The notes below the pieces were generated by a model that was given only the letters and a program-made list of their open reading frames with translations, was not told where the DNA came from and did not search any database. Below are positions 44,958-53,717 of a stretch of 64,000 nt of DNA, one piece after another. The DNA is from Sphingomonas ginsengisoli An et al. 2013 (lineage in GTDB: Bacteria; Pseudomonadota; Alphaproteobacteria; Sphingomonadales; Sphingomonadaceae). How positions within the stretch are numbered: position 1 is the first letter of the stretch; each line of letters begins with the position of its first letter. Location: the NCBI RefSeq assembly GCF_009363895.1, contig NZ_CP045434.1, positions 2,973,291 to 3,037,290 of the forward strand. The letters are read 5' to 3'. The position numbers and the translations under genes were made by a program.

Positions 44958-45281
44958 ATGATTTCGCTGTTTCTGCTTGCTTTCGCAGGGGCCCCGGCGG
45001 CGGCCCCAAGTCCCGCGGTGATGGACCGCAACCGCGCGGCCTATCGCGCCTGCCTGGCGACCGCTTCGGCCAGCGCCAAGCCGCCCGCGGTCACCGCCGA
45101 CAAGTTCGCGGCCTACATCCACGCCCAGTGCGCCGCGCAGGAAGCGGCGCTGACCGACGCGATGGTCAGCTGGGACATGCGCAACGGCGCCTCGCGCAAG
45201 TCGGCCGCCGACGGCGCGTCGATGGCGGTGCAGGACTTCCTCGAGACCGCCAAGAGCAACTGGTCCGCCCGCAACCCGTAA
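44958..45281 (+). CDS. Secreted hypothetical protein
   Basis: A 107-residue protein with a signal peptide (MISLFLLAFAGAPAAAPS, cleavage about 15-17) and a helical mature part with two cysteines (YRACLATASASA and HAQCAAQEAALTD), which may form a disulfide. Strong ribosome site GGGAGGAG. Convergent with hemW, 7 bases apart. No family recognised. Confidence 0.7.
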   Translation: MISLFLLAFAGAPAAAPSPAVMDRNRAAYRACLATASASAKPPAVTADKFAAYIHAQCAAQEAALTDAMVSWDMRNGASRKSAADGASMAVQDFLETAKSNWSARNP

Positions 45282-45288
45282 GGCTAAG

Positions 45289-46473
45289 TCAGGCGGCGAG
45301 CTCGGCGAGGATGCGGTCGAGCAGCAGGCGGCCGGCGGGGGTGACCCGCAGGCGGTCGCGGCTTCGCTCGACCAGCCCGAGCCGGGCCAGCCGCTCGACC
45401 GCCGCCGGCTCGACCAGCGCGCGCCCGAACCGCCGCTCGAGCGCGGCGACGTCGATCCCCTCGGCGAGACGCAGGCCCATCACCAGCGCCTCGTGCGCGG
45501 CCTCCTGCGGCGCCAGCGCCTCTTCCTCGCTGAGGCCGTGCCCGTTGCGGGCGAGCGCGGCGAGGAAGTTCTCGGGCTTCTTGTGGCGGACAGTGCGCAA
45601 GCCCCCCCGCCGCCCGTGCGCGCCGGGGCCGACGCCCGCATAGTCGCCATAGCGCCAGTAGGTGAGGTTGTGGCGGCTCTCTTGGCCCGCCGCGGCGTGG
45701 TTGCTGATCTCATAGGCGGGGCGGCCCGCGGCCTCGGTCATCGCGGCGGTGAGCTCGAACAGGTCGGCCGCCGCGTCCTCGCCGAGCGGGGTGAAGCGCC
45801 CGGCGGCGTGGAGCGCGGCGAACTTGGTGCCCGGCTCGATCGTCAGCTGGTAGAGCGAGAGGTGGCCGGTACCGAAGCTGAGCGCCCGGTTTAGCATCGC
45901 TTCCCACTGCGCGGGCGCCTGCTCGGGCAGCGCATAGATGAGATCGATGCTGACCCGATCGAATTGCGCCTGCGCGGTGTCGAGCGCGGCGAGCGCCTCG
46001 GCACTCGAATGGGCGCGGCCGAGGAAAGCGAGGGCGCGGTCGTCGAGCGACTGGAGCCCGAGGCTGACCCGGTTGACCCCGGCGGCGGCAAGGTCGGCGA
46101 AGTTGGCGGCCTCGACCGAACTCGGGTTGGCTTCGAGCGTGACCTCGAGGTCGTCGGCGACGGGCCAGTGGCGCTGCGCGGCGTCGATCAGCGCGGCGAC
46201 CGTCGCCGGGTCCATCAGCGAGGGCGTGCCGCCGCCAAAGAAGATGCTGCCCAAGCGTCGGCCGGGGAGAAGCGAAGCCTCGTAAGCGAGGTCAGCGAGC
46301 AGCGCCTCCCGCCACGCCTGCTGGTCGATCCCGGACCGGACATGGCTGTTGAAGTCGCAATAGGGGCATTTGGAAACGCAGAACGGCCAGTGGATGTAGA
46401 GCGCGAGCGGGGCCGCGCCGGGGGCTGCCGGTGAGGATTCGTTAACCGATTGGGGGGAGAGTGGCGGGGTCAT
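45289..46473 (-). CDS. hemW: Radical SAM heme chaperone HemW
   Basis: Radical SAM protein delivering heme to respiratory enzymes (family knowledge; formerly called coproporphyrinogen III oxidase-like). Seen: C32-x3-C36-x2-C39 in FCVSKCPYCDFNSH, FGGGTPSLM, VTLEANPSSV, RVSLGLQSLDDRALAFLGR, and HNLTYWRYGDYAGVGPGAHG. 394 residues. The start at 46473 overlaps by two bases the start of the divergent CAP gene. Part of the hrcA/rph/rdgB/hemW neighbourhood. Confidence 0.94.
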   Translation of the reverse strand: MTPPLSPQSVNESSPAAPGAAPLALYIHWPFCVSKCPYCDFNSHVRSGIDQQAWREALLADLAYEASLLPGRRLGSIFFGGGTPSLMDPATVAALIDAAQRHWPVADDLEVTLEANPSSVEAANFADLAAAGVNRVSLGLQSLDDRALAFLGRAHSSAEALAALDTAQAQFDRVSIDLIYALPEQAPAQWEAMLNRALSFGTGHLSLYQLTIEPGTKFAALHAAGRFTPLGEDAAADLFELTAAMTEAAGRPAYEISNHAAAGQESRHNLTYWRYGDYAGVGPGAHGRRGGLRTVRHKKPENFLAALARNGHGLSEEEALAPQEAAHEALVMGLRLAEGIDVAALERRFGRALVEPAAVERLARLGLVERSRDRLRVTPAGRLLLDRILAELAA

Positions 46474-47071
46474 GATCCGCGCCGCGCTTAGCCTCCTGTT
46501 CCTTCCCGCGCCATGCACGGCGTCGGCCGCGACCTGGGTGCCGGTCACGCCGGCGCGGCCGAGCGCCAACTGGCCGGCGGCCGCCCCGCGCGGGGATGCG
46601 CTGCTGCGGGCGACCGCGCTGGCGCTCCACAACCGCGCCCGCGCCGACTTCGGGGTCGCGCCGGTGACCTGGAACGAGGGGCTGGCGACCGCGACGCGGA
46701 CCTATGCCGAGCAGATGGCGGCGACCGGGCTCTACCGCCACGATCCGACGCCCGGCCGGCGCAAGCTGATGGGCGAGAATCTGTGGCGCGGGACCCGCGG
46801 GGCGTTCGATTATCAGGTGATGATCGGGGTGATGGTCGACGAGCGCGCGCTGTTCCGGCCGGGCGTCTTCCCCAACGTCAGCGCGACGGGCGACTGGGAA
46901 GCGGTCGCGCACTGGACTCAGATCGTGTGGCCCAAGACGACCGAGATCGGCTGCGCGGTCGCCTCGAGCGCGACCACCGATTACCTCGTCTGCCGCTATG
47001 CACCGACCGGCAACAAGGACGGGCTGGCGATGGGACCGGACGGGCCGGTGCAGCTGGCGAGCGGGCGCTAG
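46472..47071 (+). CDS. CAP-domain (SCP/PR-1) secreted protein
   Basis: A 199-residue exported protein. Signal peptide MIRAALSLLFLPAPCTASA; then the CAP fold: LHNRARADFGVAPVTWNEGLATATRTYAEQMA, GENLWRG, VAHWTQIVWPKTTEIGCAVA and DYLVCRYAP. Conserved His, Glu and Cys are present. CAP proteins are extracellular with unknown bacterial roles. Strong ribosome site GGGGAGAG. Its start codon overlaps that of hemW on the other strand (CATG at 46471-46474). Confidence 0.88.
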   Translation: MIRAALSLLFLPAPCTASAATWVPVTPARPSANWPAAAPRGDALLRATALALHNRARADFGVAPVTWNEGLATATRTYAEQMAATGLYRHDPTPGRRKLMGENLWRGTRGAFDYQVMIGVMVDERALFRPGVFPNVSATGDWEAVAHWTQIVWPKTTEIGCAVASSATTDYLVCRYAPTGNKDGLAMGPDGPVQLASGR

Positions 47072-47084
47072 TTTAGCGCGCGGG

Positions 47085-47552
47085 TCAGGTCACGCCGGCG
47101 AGGCGGTGCTCCATCAGGATGCGCATCTTGGTGAACGCCTCCTCGGTCAGCGAGAGATGGACCCGGCGGCTGTCGAGCGGATCGTTGCGGCGTTTGATGA
47201 GGCCGCGCTTCTCGAGCAGCTTGGCCCAGCGTAGCCCGGTGGTCGGCGGAACGCGGCCGCCGGCGCAGGCCGCAGACACCGAGATACGCTGCTGGGTAAG
47301 GTCGCACAGGAAGATTTCGAGAAGCATGTCCCAGGCGGGATCGGCGAACAGCTGCGCGTCGAACACCTCGATCCTGAGGTCGCGGAACTTGAGGATGCGC
47401 TTCACCGTGCTCGCAATCTCCAGCGTCGATTTGCTCAGCGCGCTATTGGGTCCGTCGAGGGGTTCGCCGCGTAGCCGTTCGTCGAGCAGGCGGTCGACCG
47501 TGTCCCTGATGCGGCGCAATTCGGATGCGTAGACGTCCAGCTCCATATTCAT
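47085..47552 (-). CDS. MarR-family transcriptional regulator
   Basis: A 155-residue winged-helix regulator. N-terminal helices (ELRRIRDTVDRLLDERL and TVKRILKFRDLRIEVF) and a C-terminal DNA-binding part: FLCDLTQQRISVSAACAGGRVPPTTGLRWAKLLEKRGLIKRRNDPLDSRRVHLSL. The fragment at 3230 matches this same region. Start 47552 or 47546; a longer frame to 47597 reads poorly. Target unknown; the CAP gene and hemW are divergent or convergent neighbours. Confidence 0.8.
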   Translation of the reverse strand: MNMELDVYASELRRIRDTVDRLLDERLRGEPLDGPNSALSKSTLEIASTVKRILKFRDLRIEVFDAQLFADPAWDMLLEIFLCDLTQQRISVSAACAGGRVPPTTGLRWAKLLEKRGLIKRRNDPLDSRRVHLSLTEEAFTKMRILMEHRLAGVT

Positions 47553-47597
47553 ATTCGTTGTCCCGACCGAGCAAGGTCTCCTGACGCGCATCCCCAT

Positions 47598-47799
47598 ACG
47601 AAAGGAAAAATGCGTGCCGTTATTGCTAAAGGTTGCAACGCGCGCCTCAAAGGCGCGTAAGGGGACGATCGGGTCCGATTTGGACCGACATTTGGTTATC
47701 GAAGCCTTGCAGTTTCGCGGTTTTGCGGCTGCGCTGGCCGGTGAGTGAAACCGAAATGGCCGCCATCGCGGATGGGCCGAAGCAGTGAGGGCGACTTAG
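47598..47799. other. Intergenic region without a gene
   Basis: About 200 bases with no supported coding sequence. It contains short inverted fragments and is AT-richer near 47600-47640 (CGAAAGGAAAAATGCGTGCC), consistent with promoter sequence for the MarR-like gene, but I cannot define boxes. Confidence 0.4.
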
Positions 47800-47982
47800 G
47801 TGAGCGCAGCCGACCACCAACTCGATCCGCACCGGCGGGCCCGCGACCTGATGCGGCAGGCATTGGCGATTATCGACGAAGAAATCGGCGACGACATTCT
47901 CGCCGCACGGCTCAATGACTGTATCGAATTGCTCGAGGCCACCACGCCGAAGAAGGCCAAGATCCCGCGCCAGCCGGCCTAG
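47800..47982 (+). CDS. Small hypothetical protein
   Basis: A 60-residue acidic-to-basic helical protein (DPHRRARDLMRQALAIIDEEIGDDILAARLNDCIELLE, then KKAKIPRQP). GTG start at 47800 after TTAGGTGAGC. Similar short helical proteins are common in sphingomonads, but I cannot name a family. Probably real: the amino acid composition is balanced and the helix amphipathic. Confidence 0.5.
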   Translation: MSAADHQLDPHRRARDLMRQALAIIDEEIGDDILAARLNDCIELLEATTPKKAKIPRQPA

Positions 47983-48136
47983 CGGGGCCAGATCACGGAA
48001 GAAGGTGCGGGCCACGCTCGCACCTGCGAGATCGGCACCGACTTTCTACCAAAATGGAGTAGGTCTTCGCGGCCTGAGCGCGCCCAACGGCGCGACCATC
48101 GCTCCGCGATGGCCGCGACTCGGCACCGAGGGCCGC

Positions 48137-48742
48137 TTAGCCGAGCGCGGCGACGAGCTTGCGGAAGGCCTCGGCGCGGTGGCTGATGGCGTGCTTGGCG
48201 GCCGGGTCCATCTCGCCGAAGGTCTGTTCGCCGCCGACCGGCAGGAACATGGCGTCATAGCCAAAGCCGTTCGTTCCGCGCGGCGGCCAGACGAGCGTGC
48301 CGTGAACCTTGCCCTCGAAGCTCTCAACGTCGCCGTCGGGCCAGGCGAGCGAGAGGACGCAAGTGAAGTGGGCGTCGCGCCCGGCGTCGGGCTCACCAGC
48401 CTCGAGCGCGGCTTCGACTTTCTCCATTGCGCGGGAGAAATCGCGGTTGCCGGCGTCGTCCTCGGCCCAGCGGGCGGAGTGGATGCCGGGCTCGCCGTGC
48501 AGCGCGTCGACGCTCAGCCCGCTGTCGTCGGCGAGCGCGGGGAGCCCGGTTAGGTCGGCGCTGGCGCGGGCCTTCAGTTCGGCATTGTCGACGAAGGTGA
48601 CGCCGGTCTCTTCGGGCTCGGGCAGGTCGAGCTCGGCCGCACCGACGCACTCGATGCCGTGGGGGGCCAGCAGCTCGCGGATTTCGCGCAGCTTGCCGCT
48701 GTTGTGGGTCGCGATGACCAGCTTGGGACCGATCGCCTTCAC
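48137..48742 (-). CDS. rdgB: XTP/dITP pyrophosphatase
   Basis: Removes non-canonical purine nucleoside triphosphates (ITP, XTP). Seen: [65 protein letters not shown], and [26 protein letters not shown] with [14 protein letters not shown]. 201 residues. Overlaps the rph stop by 4 bases. Confidence 0.96.
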   Translation of the reverse strand: MKAIGPKLVIATHNSGKLREIRELLAPHGIECVGAAELDLPEPEETGVTFVDNAELKARASADLTGLPALADDSGLSVDALHGEPGIHSARWAEDDAGNRDFSRAMEKVEAALEAGEPDAGRDAHFTCVLSLAWPDGDVESFEGKVHGTLVWPPRGTNGFGYDAMFLPVGGEQTFGEMDPAAKHAISHRAEAFRKLVAALG

Positions 48743-49449
48743 CGGCCGACCGCCTTTAATTGCGCGGCGAAGATGTCGTTGCAGCCGATGCGGGCGAGGC
48801 GGAGCAAGCGGAGCAAGCCCTCCTCGTCGAACAGCGCGCCCTCGGCGGTGAGCTGGGCCTCGACGATGTTTCCGTCGCCAGTCAGGACGAAGTTGCCGTC
48901 GCTATGCGCGTTCGAATCCTCGATATAGTCGAGGTCGAGCACCGGGGTGCCCTGATGGATGCCGCAGCTCACCGCCGCGACCTGGGTGGTGATGGGGTCA
49001 CCCGAGAGTTGGCCCATGATCCCGTCGACCGCGAGGCGCAGAGCGACCCACGCGCCCGAGATCGAGGCCGTGCGGGTGCCGCCGTCGGCCTGGATGACGT
49101 CGCAATCGAGGACGATCTGACGCTCGCCGAGCAGCTTGAGGTCGGTGACGGCGCGCAAGGAGCGGCCGATCAGGCGCTGGATCTCCTGCGTGCGGCCCGA
49201 TTGCTTGCCCTTGGCCGCCTCGCGCGCGCCGCGGGTGTGGGTGGCGCGGGGAAGCATGCCATATTCGGCAGTGACCCAACCCTGCCCCTTGCCGCGGAGG
49301 AAGGGCGGGACCTTCTCCTCGAGGCTGGCGGTGACCAGCACGCGGGTCTCGCCAAAGCTGACCAGGCAGGAGCCTTCGGCATGCTTGGTGAAGCCGGGCT
49401 CGAACCGCAGTTCGCGCATCTGGTCGGGGGCGCGGCCGCTGGGGCGCAT
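48739..49449 (-). CDS. rph: Ribonuclease PH
   Basis: Phosphorolytic 3'-5' exonuclease trimming tRNA 3' ends. Seen: [64 protein letters not shown] and [20 protein letters not shown]. 237 residues. The second of two ATGs (49449) has AAGGAG at the better distance (6 bases) than 49452. First gene of the rph-rdgB unit, divergent from the hrcA region. Confidence 0.96.
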   Translation of the reverse strand: MRPSGRAPDQMRELRFEPGFTKHAEGSCLVSFGETRVLVTASLEEKVPPFLRGKGQGWVTAEYGMLPRATHTRGAREAAKGKQSGRTQEIQRLIGRSLRAVTDLKLLGERQIVLDCDVIQADGGTRTASISGAWVALRLAVDGIMGQLSGDPITTQVAAVSCGIHQGTPVLDLDYIEDSNAHSDGNFVLTGDGNIVEAQLTAEGALFDEEGLLRLLRLARIGCNDIFAAQLKAVGR

Positions 49450-49628
49450 CATATTCTCCTTCACGTGTTCGGCTCGCCCTTAGCGGCGTGGTCCCGTCAT
49501 TGCGAGCATGGTGAGCGGGCTTGCGGCCGTGCGTCGGATTACGCCGATGTAACGGAACGGGCTTCCTCACTGCGGGGTTCGCTAGGGTGGTGGAGCCGGT
49601 CGCGGCTCGACGCTATTCGGAGGATGTC

Positions 49629-49886
49629 ATGAAGAAGCTCATGGGTGTTGCGCTGGCCGCCGTCGGCGTGATGACGATGGCGTCGGGCGCTCAGGCGGCT
49701 CAGGGCTGCGGCCCCGGTGGTCACCGTGGACCTTACGGCCATTGCCGGCCGAATCGCGGGCCGATGATGCGACCCGGCGCGCCGGTGCTCGTCGTCGGCA
49801 ATTTCTATCGCGGGCACGGCTATTGGGATGGCCGGCGCTATTGGCAGCATCGTGACCGCTGGCATGGCGGCTGGCGCTATCGCTAG
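49629..49886 (+). CDS. Small secreted protein with GCG...CRPN motif
   Basis: An 85-residue protein: signal peptide MKKLMGVALAAVGVMTMASGAQAA, then QGCGPGGHRGPYGHCRPNRG, which fits the pattern I remember as the GCG_CRPN prefix-to-repeats domain, then a His/Arg/Tyr/Trp-rich tail (YRGHGYWDGRRYWQHRDRWHGGWRYR). GGAGG precedes the ATG at 49629. Often found as small secreted proteins near metal or envelope genes; role unknown. It lies between rph and hrcA. Confidence 0.72.
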   Translation: MKKLMGVALAAVGVMTMASGAQAAQGCGPGGHRGPYGHCRPNRGPMMRPGAPVLVVGNFYRGHGYWDGRRYWQHRDRWHGGWRYR

Positions 49887-49978
49887 GGGTTGGTAAGGGC
49901 AGGCCCCGAGCGGCCCGCCCGCCATTTCGCGCCGTCGCGGCGCTCGCAATAAGCGGAGATTGCTCCTACCTTTCGGGC

Positions 49979-51010
49979 ATGTCGCTGCCCATCACCGAAC
50001 TGACCGACCGCATGCGCTCGATCTTCGGGCTGGTGGTCGAGGCCTATCTAGAACGCGGGCAGCCGATCGGGTCCAAGGTTCTGGCCGGGACGGTCAATCT
50101 ATCGCCGGCATCGATCCGCTCGGTCCTGGCAGAGCTCGAAGAACGGGGTCTGCTGACCCATCCCCATACCAGCGCCGGTCGCGTGCCGACCGAGACGGGC
50201 CTTCGGCTGTTCGTCGACGGGATCATGCAGTCGCACCTGCCCGGGCGCGATGAGCGCGCGGCGATCGAGGCGCAGCTGCGCGACCGCCCGATCGCGGAAG
50301 CCCTGGCGAATGCGACCGCGGCGCTGTCGGGGCTGTCGGCCTGCGCCGGGGTGGTGGTCGCCCCCAAGCTCGAGCCACGGCTGAAGCAATTGTCGTTCGT
50401 CCCGCTCGGTCGGTCGCAGGCGCTGGCGGTCTTGGTCGGGACCGACGGGAGCGTCGAGAACCGGGTGATCGACCTGCCGCCGGGTACGAGCGCGATGGCG
50501 CTGGCCGAGGTCGGCAATTTCGTCTCGGCGCGGCTGTCCGGGCTGACGCTCGGCGAGGCCGAGGGCCGGCTGCGGCAGGAAGTGGCCGAGCGCCGCGCGG
50601 CGATCGACGCGGCGGCGGCCGAGTTGGTCGCGACCGGGCTGGCCGAATGGCGCGAGGACGGCGCGCGGCGGCCGGTGTTGATCGTGCGCGGACAGGCACG
50701 GCTGATCGACGAGGGCACGGCCGCCGACCTCGACCGGGTCCGGCGGCTGCTCGAGGAACTCGAGGACCGGCAGGAGATCGTTCGTCTGCTCGAGAGCGCG
50801 CGCGAGGGGCAGGGCTGCCGGATCTTCATCGGCTCCGAAAACCGGATGTTCGCGTTGTCGGGGTCGAGCGTGATCGCCGCGCCCTACCGCGACATGGCCG
50901 GCGAAGTGGTCGGAGTCGTGGGCGTGATCGGACCGACGCGGTTGAACTATGCGCGCGTGGTGCCCATGGTGGATTACACGGCACAAGCACTCACGAGATT
51001 GATGGGATGA
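49979..51010 (+). CDS. hrcA: Heat-inducible transcriptional repressor HrcA
   Basis: Represses chaperone operons by binding CIRCE. Seen: N-terminal winged helix (LVVEAYLERGQPIGSKVLAGTVNLSPASIRSVLAELEERGLLTHPHTSAGRVPTETGLRLFVD) and a GAF-like C-terminal domain (IFIGSENRMF, GEVVGVVGVIGPTRLNYARVVPMVDYTAQAL). 343 residues. ATG at 49979. No TTAGCACTC/GAGTGCTAA inverted repeat lies in 49887-49978, so HrcA does not appear to regulate itself through CIRCE here. Confidence 0.95.
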   Translation: MSLPITELTDRMRSIFGLVVEAYLERGQPIGSKVLAGTVNLSPASIRSVLAELEERGLLTHPHTSAGRVPTETGLRLFVDGIMQSHLPGRDERAAIEAQLRDRPIAEALANATAALSGLSACAGVVVAPKLEPRLKQLSFVPLGRSQALAVLVGTDGSVENRVIDLPPGTSAMALAEVGNFVSARLSGLTLGEAEGRLRQEVAERRAAIDAAAAELVATGLAEWREDGARRPVLIVRGQARLIDEGTAADLDRVRRLLEELEDRQEIVRLLESAREGQGCRIFIGSENRMFALSGSSVIAAPYRDMAGEVVGVVGVIGPTRLNYARVVPMVDYTAQALTRLMG

Positions 51011-51537
51011 TGGACGACAAGCTTCACCAAGAGGCCGAGGAACTGCGCGCGGACACGGCCGCCGACGCCCCCGAACTGCAGGAGCATGACCGGGTCGCCG
51101 AGCTCGAGGCGCAGCTCGAGGAGGCCAAGAACAAGGCGCTCTATGCCGCCGCCGAGGTGCAGAACGTGCGCCGCCGGCTGGAGGGCGAGCGCGACAATGC
51201 CGCGGCATATGCCTCGACCGGCTTCGCCCGCGACATGCTCGCGGTGCGCGACCACCTCGATCGCGCGCTGGCGCATGTGCCCGTCGGGACCGACGAAAAT
51301 TTCGTCCAGGGCATCCAGGCGACGCTGCGCGAGCTCGACACGGTGTTCGGCCGCCACGGCATCGTGAAGGTCGAGAGCAAGGGCCAGCCGCTCGATCCGA
51401 ACAAGCATCAGGCGATGGTCGAAATCCCCACCGCCGACGCCGCGCCGGGCACGATCGTCGAGGAAATGCAGGCGGGCTACATGCTTAAGGACCGGCTGCT
51501 TCGTCCCGCGCTGGTGGCGGTGGCCAAGGCGGGCTGA
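51007..51537 (+). CDS. grpE: Nucleotide exchange factor GrpE
   Basis: Exchanges ADP for ATP on DnaK. Seen: acidic N-terminal tail, long coiled-coil (HDRVAELEAQLEEAKNKALYAAAEVQNVRRRLEGERDNA), and the C-terminal beta domain (GIVKVESKGQPLDPNKHQAMVEIPT, GTIVEEMQAGYMLKDRLLRPALV). Overlaps hrcA by 4 bases (ATGATG), so they are co-translated. dnaK does not follow. Confidence 0.96.
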   Translation: MMDDKLHQEAEELRADTAADAPELQEHDRVAELEAQLEEAKNKALYAAAEVQNVRRRLEGERDNAAAYASTGFARDMLAVRDHLDRALAHVPVGTDENFVQGIQATLRELDTVFGRHGIVKVESKGQPLDPNKHQAMVEIPTADAAPGTIVEEMQAGYMLKDRLLRPALVAVAKAG

Positions 51538-51596
51538 GCGTTCGCTGCGCTGGCGAGCGGTTGCACCCGTTGGGCACGGCCCTACATAGTCCAGTG

Positions 51597-51956
51597 ATGG
51601 ACGCGCACGGCGAGCAGATCCGGCAGAACAGGGCGGCGGCGACGTCGGCGATGTTGCTGTCGATGCTGTTCTCGCTGTGGCTGGCGATCGGCGGGGTCGG
51701 GGCCGGGACCAATCCGGTCACCCCCGAATATCGCGGGTCGAGCGCGCCCAAGGCGGTGGTGCTCCAGGCCGGAAGCGGCAAGCAGGTTCAGCAGCCGCGC
51801 CAACCCGAGCCGACGGCCGCGCTGCCGGGTGCGAGCGCACCCCTTCTCACCGAACGACTGACCTATCCGGCGGGCGCGCAGCCGCTCGCCCTTGCCGCGC
51901 CGCGCGCGTTTGCCGGCGCCGCCGACTATCAGGCCCGCGCGCCACCAGCGCGCTGA
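51597..51956 (+). CDS. Single-pass membrane hypothetical protein
   Basis: A 119-residue protein with one membrane segment at about residues 14-35 (ATSAMLLSMLFSLWLAIGGVG) and a Pro/Ala-rich external part with no cysteines. ATG at 51597 fits; 51561 is an alternative. No family recognised. The low-complexity tail reduces confidence that this is a real gene. Confidence 0.45.
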   Translation: MDAHGEQIRQNRAAATSAMLLSMLFSLWLAIGGVGAGTNPVTPEYRGSSAPKAVVLQAGSGKQVQQPRQPEPTAALPGASAPLLTERLTYPAGAQPLALAAPRAFAGAADYQARAPPAR

Positions 51957-52023
51957 TCGAACCCGTATCTTTCGATCAATCGACGCGTCGCGGCCGTGCG
52001 CCCGCGCGTCCTGGAGACCTGTC

Positions 52024-52185
52024 ATGTCGACCCGTACCTACCAGCTGACCGCTCTTCGCTATGGCGTGGAACAGAAGATCCATGCCGAGCTGCTGCGCCG
52101 GATTCCGGACGCGGTGAAGCTGCTGCGCCTGCGCCGCCTGAGCGGATTGCTGCGCCGCCGGCTGACCCGGCACGCCTGGGCATAG
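52024..52185 (+). CDS. Small DUF465/YdcH-like helical protein
   Basis: A 53-residue basic protein: TYQLTALRYGVEQKIHAELLRRIPDAVKLLRLRRLSGLLRRRLTRHAW. Two amphipathic helices and an arginine-rich end resemble the DUF465 (YdcH) pattern, but the match is not close and I claim only a resemblance. GGAGA precedes the ATG at 52024. Probably co-transcribed with the next gene. Confidence 0.5.
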   Translation: MSTRTYQLTALRYGVEQKIHAELLRRIPDAVKLLRLRRLSGLLRRRLTRHAWA

Positions 52186-52251
52186 CCGCAAGGAGGCGGC
52201 GGTCTGCCGACACGGCGGCCGCCGCCGATCCCAGCGAAGGAAAAACCATCA

Positions 52252-52566
52252 ATGACGATTGAAAACCCGCGCCACCGGCTGGTGGCGGACGGGCACCGGC
52301 TCGACCATGTCGAGGCGTTGCTCGAACGATATCCCGACACCAGCGCCGACGAGCGTGACGAGATCGGCATCTTCCTCAAGGAAGCCAGTCCGCTCGAAGT
52401 CGGGCTGCTGTCCTCGAATGCCGCGGCCTGGACCAAGGCCGAGCAGTATAAGATCGACCACCCCGAGCGTTTCCGAACGTCCACGAGGACCTGGGCGATG
52501 CTGATCGGGATCGGGCTGGCCGCGGCTGCGACCCTGGTCCTGATCTGGGATGTCGCCGCACATTGA
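52252..52566 (+). CDS. Small membrane-anchored hypothetical protein
   Basis: A 104-residue protein. The N-terminal part (RHRLVADGHRLDHVEALLERYPDTSADERDEIGIFLKEASPLEVGLL) is helical with a repeated acidic pattern, and one transmembrane segment ends the protein (MLIGIGLAAAATLVLIWDVAA, about 82-102), so it is tail-anchored with the bulk in the cytoplasm. Similar short proteins are common beside DUF465-like genes in sphingomonads. Function unknown. Confidence 0.6.
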   Translation: MTIENPRHRLVADGHRLDHVEALLERYPDTSADERDEIGIFLKEASPLEVGLLSSNAAAWTKAEQYKIDHPERFRTSTRTWAMLIGIGLAAAATLVLIWDVAAH

Positions 52567-52640
52567 GCGGGGCCGGCGGCGGGGCGTTTCCCCGCCGCCG
52601 TAAACCGCTAAGGTCGGCCGGTTCACAGGGAGAGCGGCGG

Positions 52641-53717
52641 ATGGACCGGATCACACGCATCGGCAGCCTCGCCCTCCCCGCCGCGGGCTGGCTGGTGCTG
52701 CTCGCTTATTATGTAGCGCACCTTGGCTCGCCGCTGATGACCGCCATCGTGCTGGTGGGCGTGGTGCTGGCGGCGGTGCACCATGCCGAGCTGGTCGCGC
52801 ACCGCGTCGGTGAGCCGTTCGGGACGCTGATCCTGGCGATCGCGGTGACGGTGATCGAGGTCGGGTTGATCGTCAGCCTGATGCTGGCCAATCGCGCCGG
52901 CGCCTCGACGCTGGCTCGCGACACAGTGGTCGCGGCGGCGATGATCATCGTCAACCTGCTTCTCGGGCTGTGCCTGGTGGCGGCGGCCAAGCACCAGCGC
53001 GAGGCGCGCTTCACCCGCACCGGCGCGACCGCCGCGCTGGCGACGCTGGCGACGCTGATGGTGCTAACGCTGGTGCTGCCCAATTTCACCACCACGATCA
53101 GCGGGCCGATCTACAGCCCGGTCCAGCTGGCGTTCGTCGCGAGCTTTTCGCTCATCCTCTATCTGACCTTCGTCTTCGTGCAGACGGTCGGCAACCGCGA
53201 TTACTTCCTGCCAAAAGGTCCGCTGGCGGCCGTCGCCGACAGTCACGCCGAGCCACCGACCTATCGCGCGGCGTGGATCAGCTTCGCTGTGTTGGTGTCG
53301 AGCCTTGGCGCGGTGGTGTTGATGGCCAAGTCGCTGTCGGGACCACTCGAAGAGCTGGTCGCCGCCGCCAATGCCCCGCGGGCGCTGGTGGGCGTGGCGA
53401 TCGCCGGGATCGTGCTGCTGCCCGAAAGCGTCGCGGCGGTCCGGGCGGCGCGCGCCAACCGGCTGCAGACAAGCCTCAACCTGGCCTTCGGATCGGCGCT
53501 GGCGACGATCGGGCTGACCATTCCGGCGGTGACCGCGACGAGCTTCGTGCTCGGGCTGCCGCTGGTGCTCGGGCTCGATGCCAAGGGGATGGTGCTGCTC
53601 GCGCTGTCGCTGTTCATCGCCGCGCTGTCGGTGGCGCGGGGGCGGACGACCGTGCTGCATGGCGCGGTGCATTTGGTGATCTTCGCCGCCTATCTGTTGA
53701 TTACGATCCTGCCATGA
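52641..53717 (+). CDS. Calcium:proton antiporter-like (CaCA/ChaA family) membrane protein
   Basis: A 358-residue polytopic protein with about ten hydrophobic segments. Two acidic motifs characteristic of the cation:proton antiporters are visible in inverted order (TVIEVGLIVSLML and LLPESVAAVRAARANRLQTSLNLAFGSALATIGL, including the PES motif). Expected to exchange Ca2+ (or Na+/K+) for protons. ATG at 52641 follows GGGAGAGCGGCGG. Overlaps the downstream exporter by 4 bases (ATGA). Confidence 0.82.
   Translation: MDRITRIGSLALPAAGWLVLLAYYVAHLGSPLMTAIVLVGVVLAAVHHAELVAHRVGEPFGTLILAIAVTVIEVGLIVSLMLANRAGASTLARDTVVAAAMIIVNLLLGLCLVAAAKHQREARFTRTGATAALATLATLMVLTLVLPNFTTTISGPIYSPVQLAFVASFSLILYLTFVFVQTVGNRDYFLPKGPLAAVADSHAEPPTYRAAWISFAVLVSSLGAVVLMAKSLSGPLEELVAAANAPRALVGVAIAGIVLLPESVAAVRAARANRLQTSLNLAFGSALATIGLTIPAVTATSFVLGLPLVLGLDAKGMVLLALSLFIAALSVARGRTTVLHGAVHLVIFAAYLLITILP

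Noticed and set aside
47983..48136. A gene or terminator downstream of the 60-residue protein
   Set aside because: A CCATCGC-TCC-GCGATGG hairpin is present, but there is no T-run and no reading frame with plausible composition.
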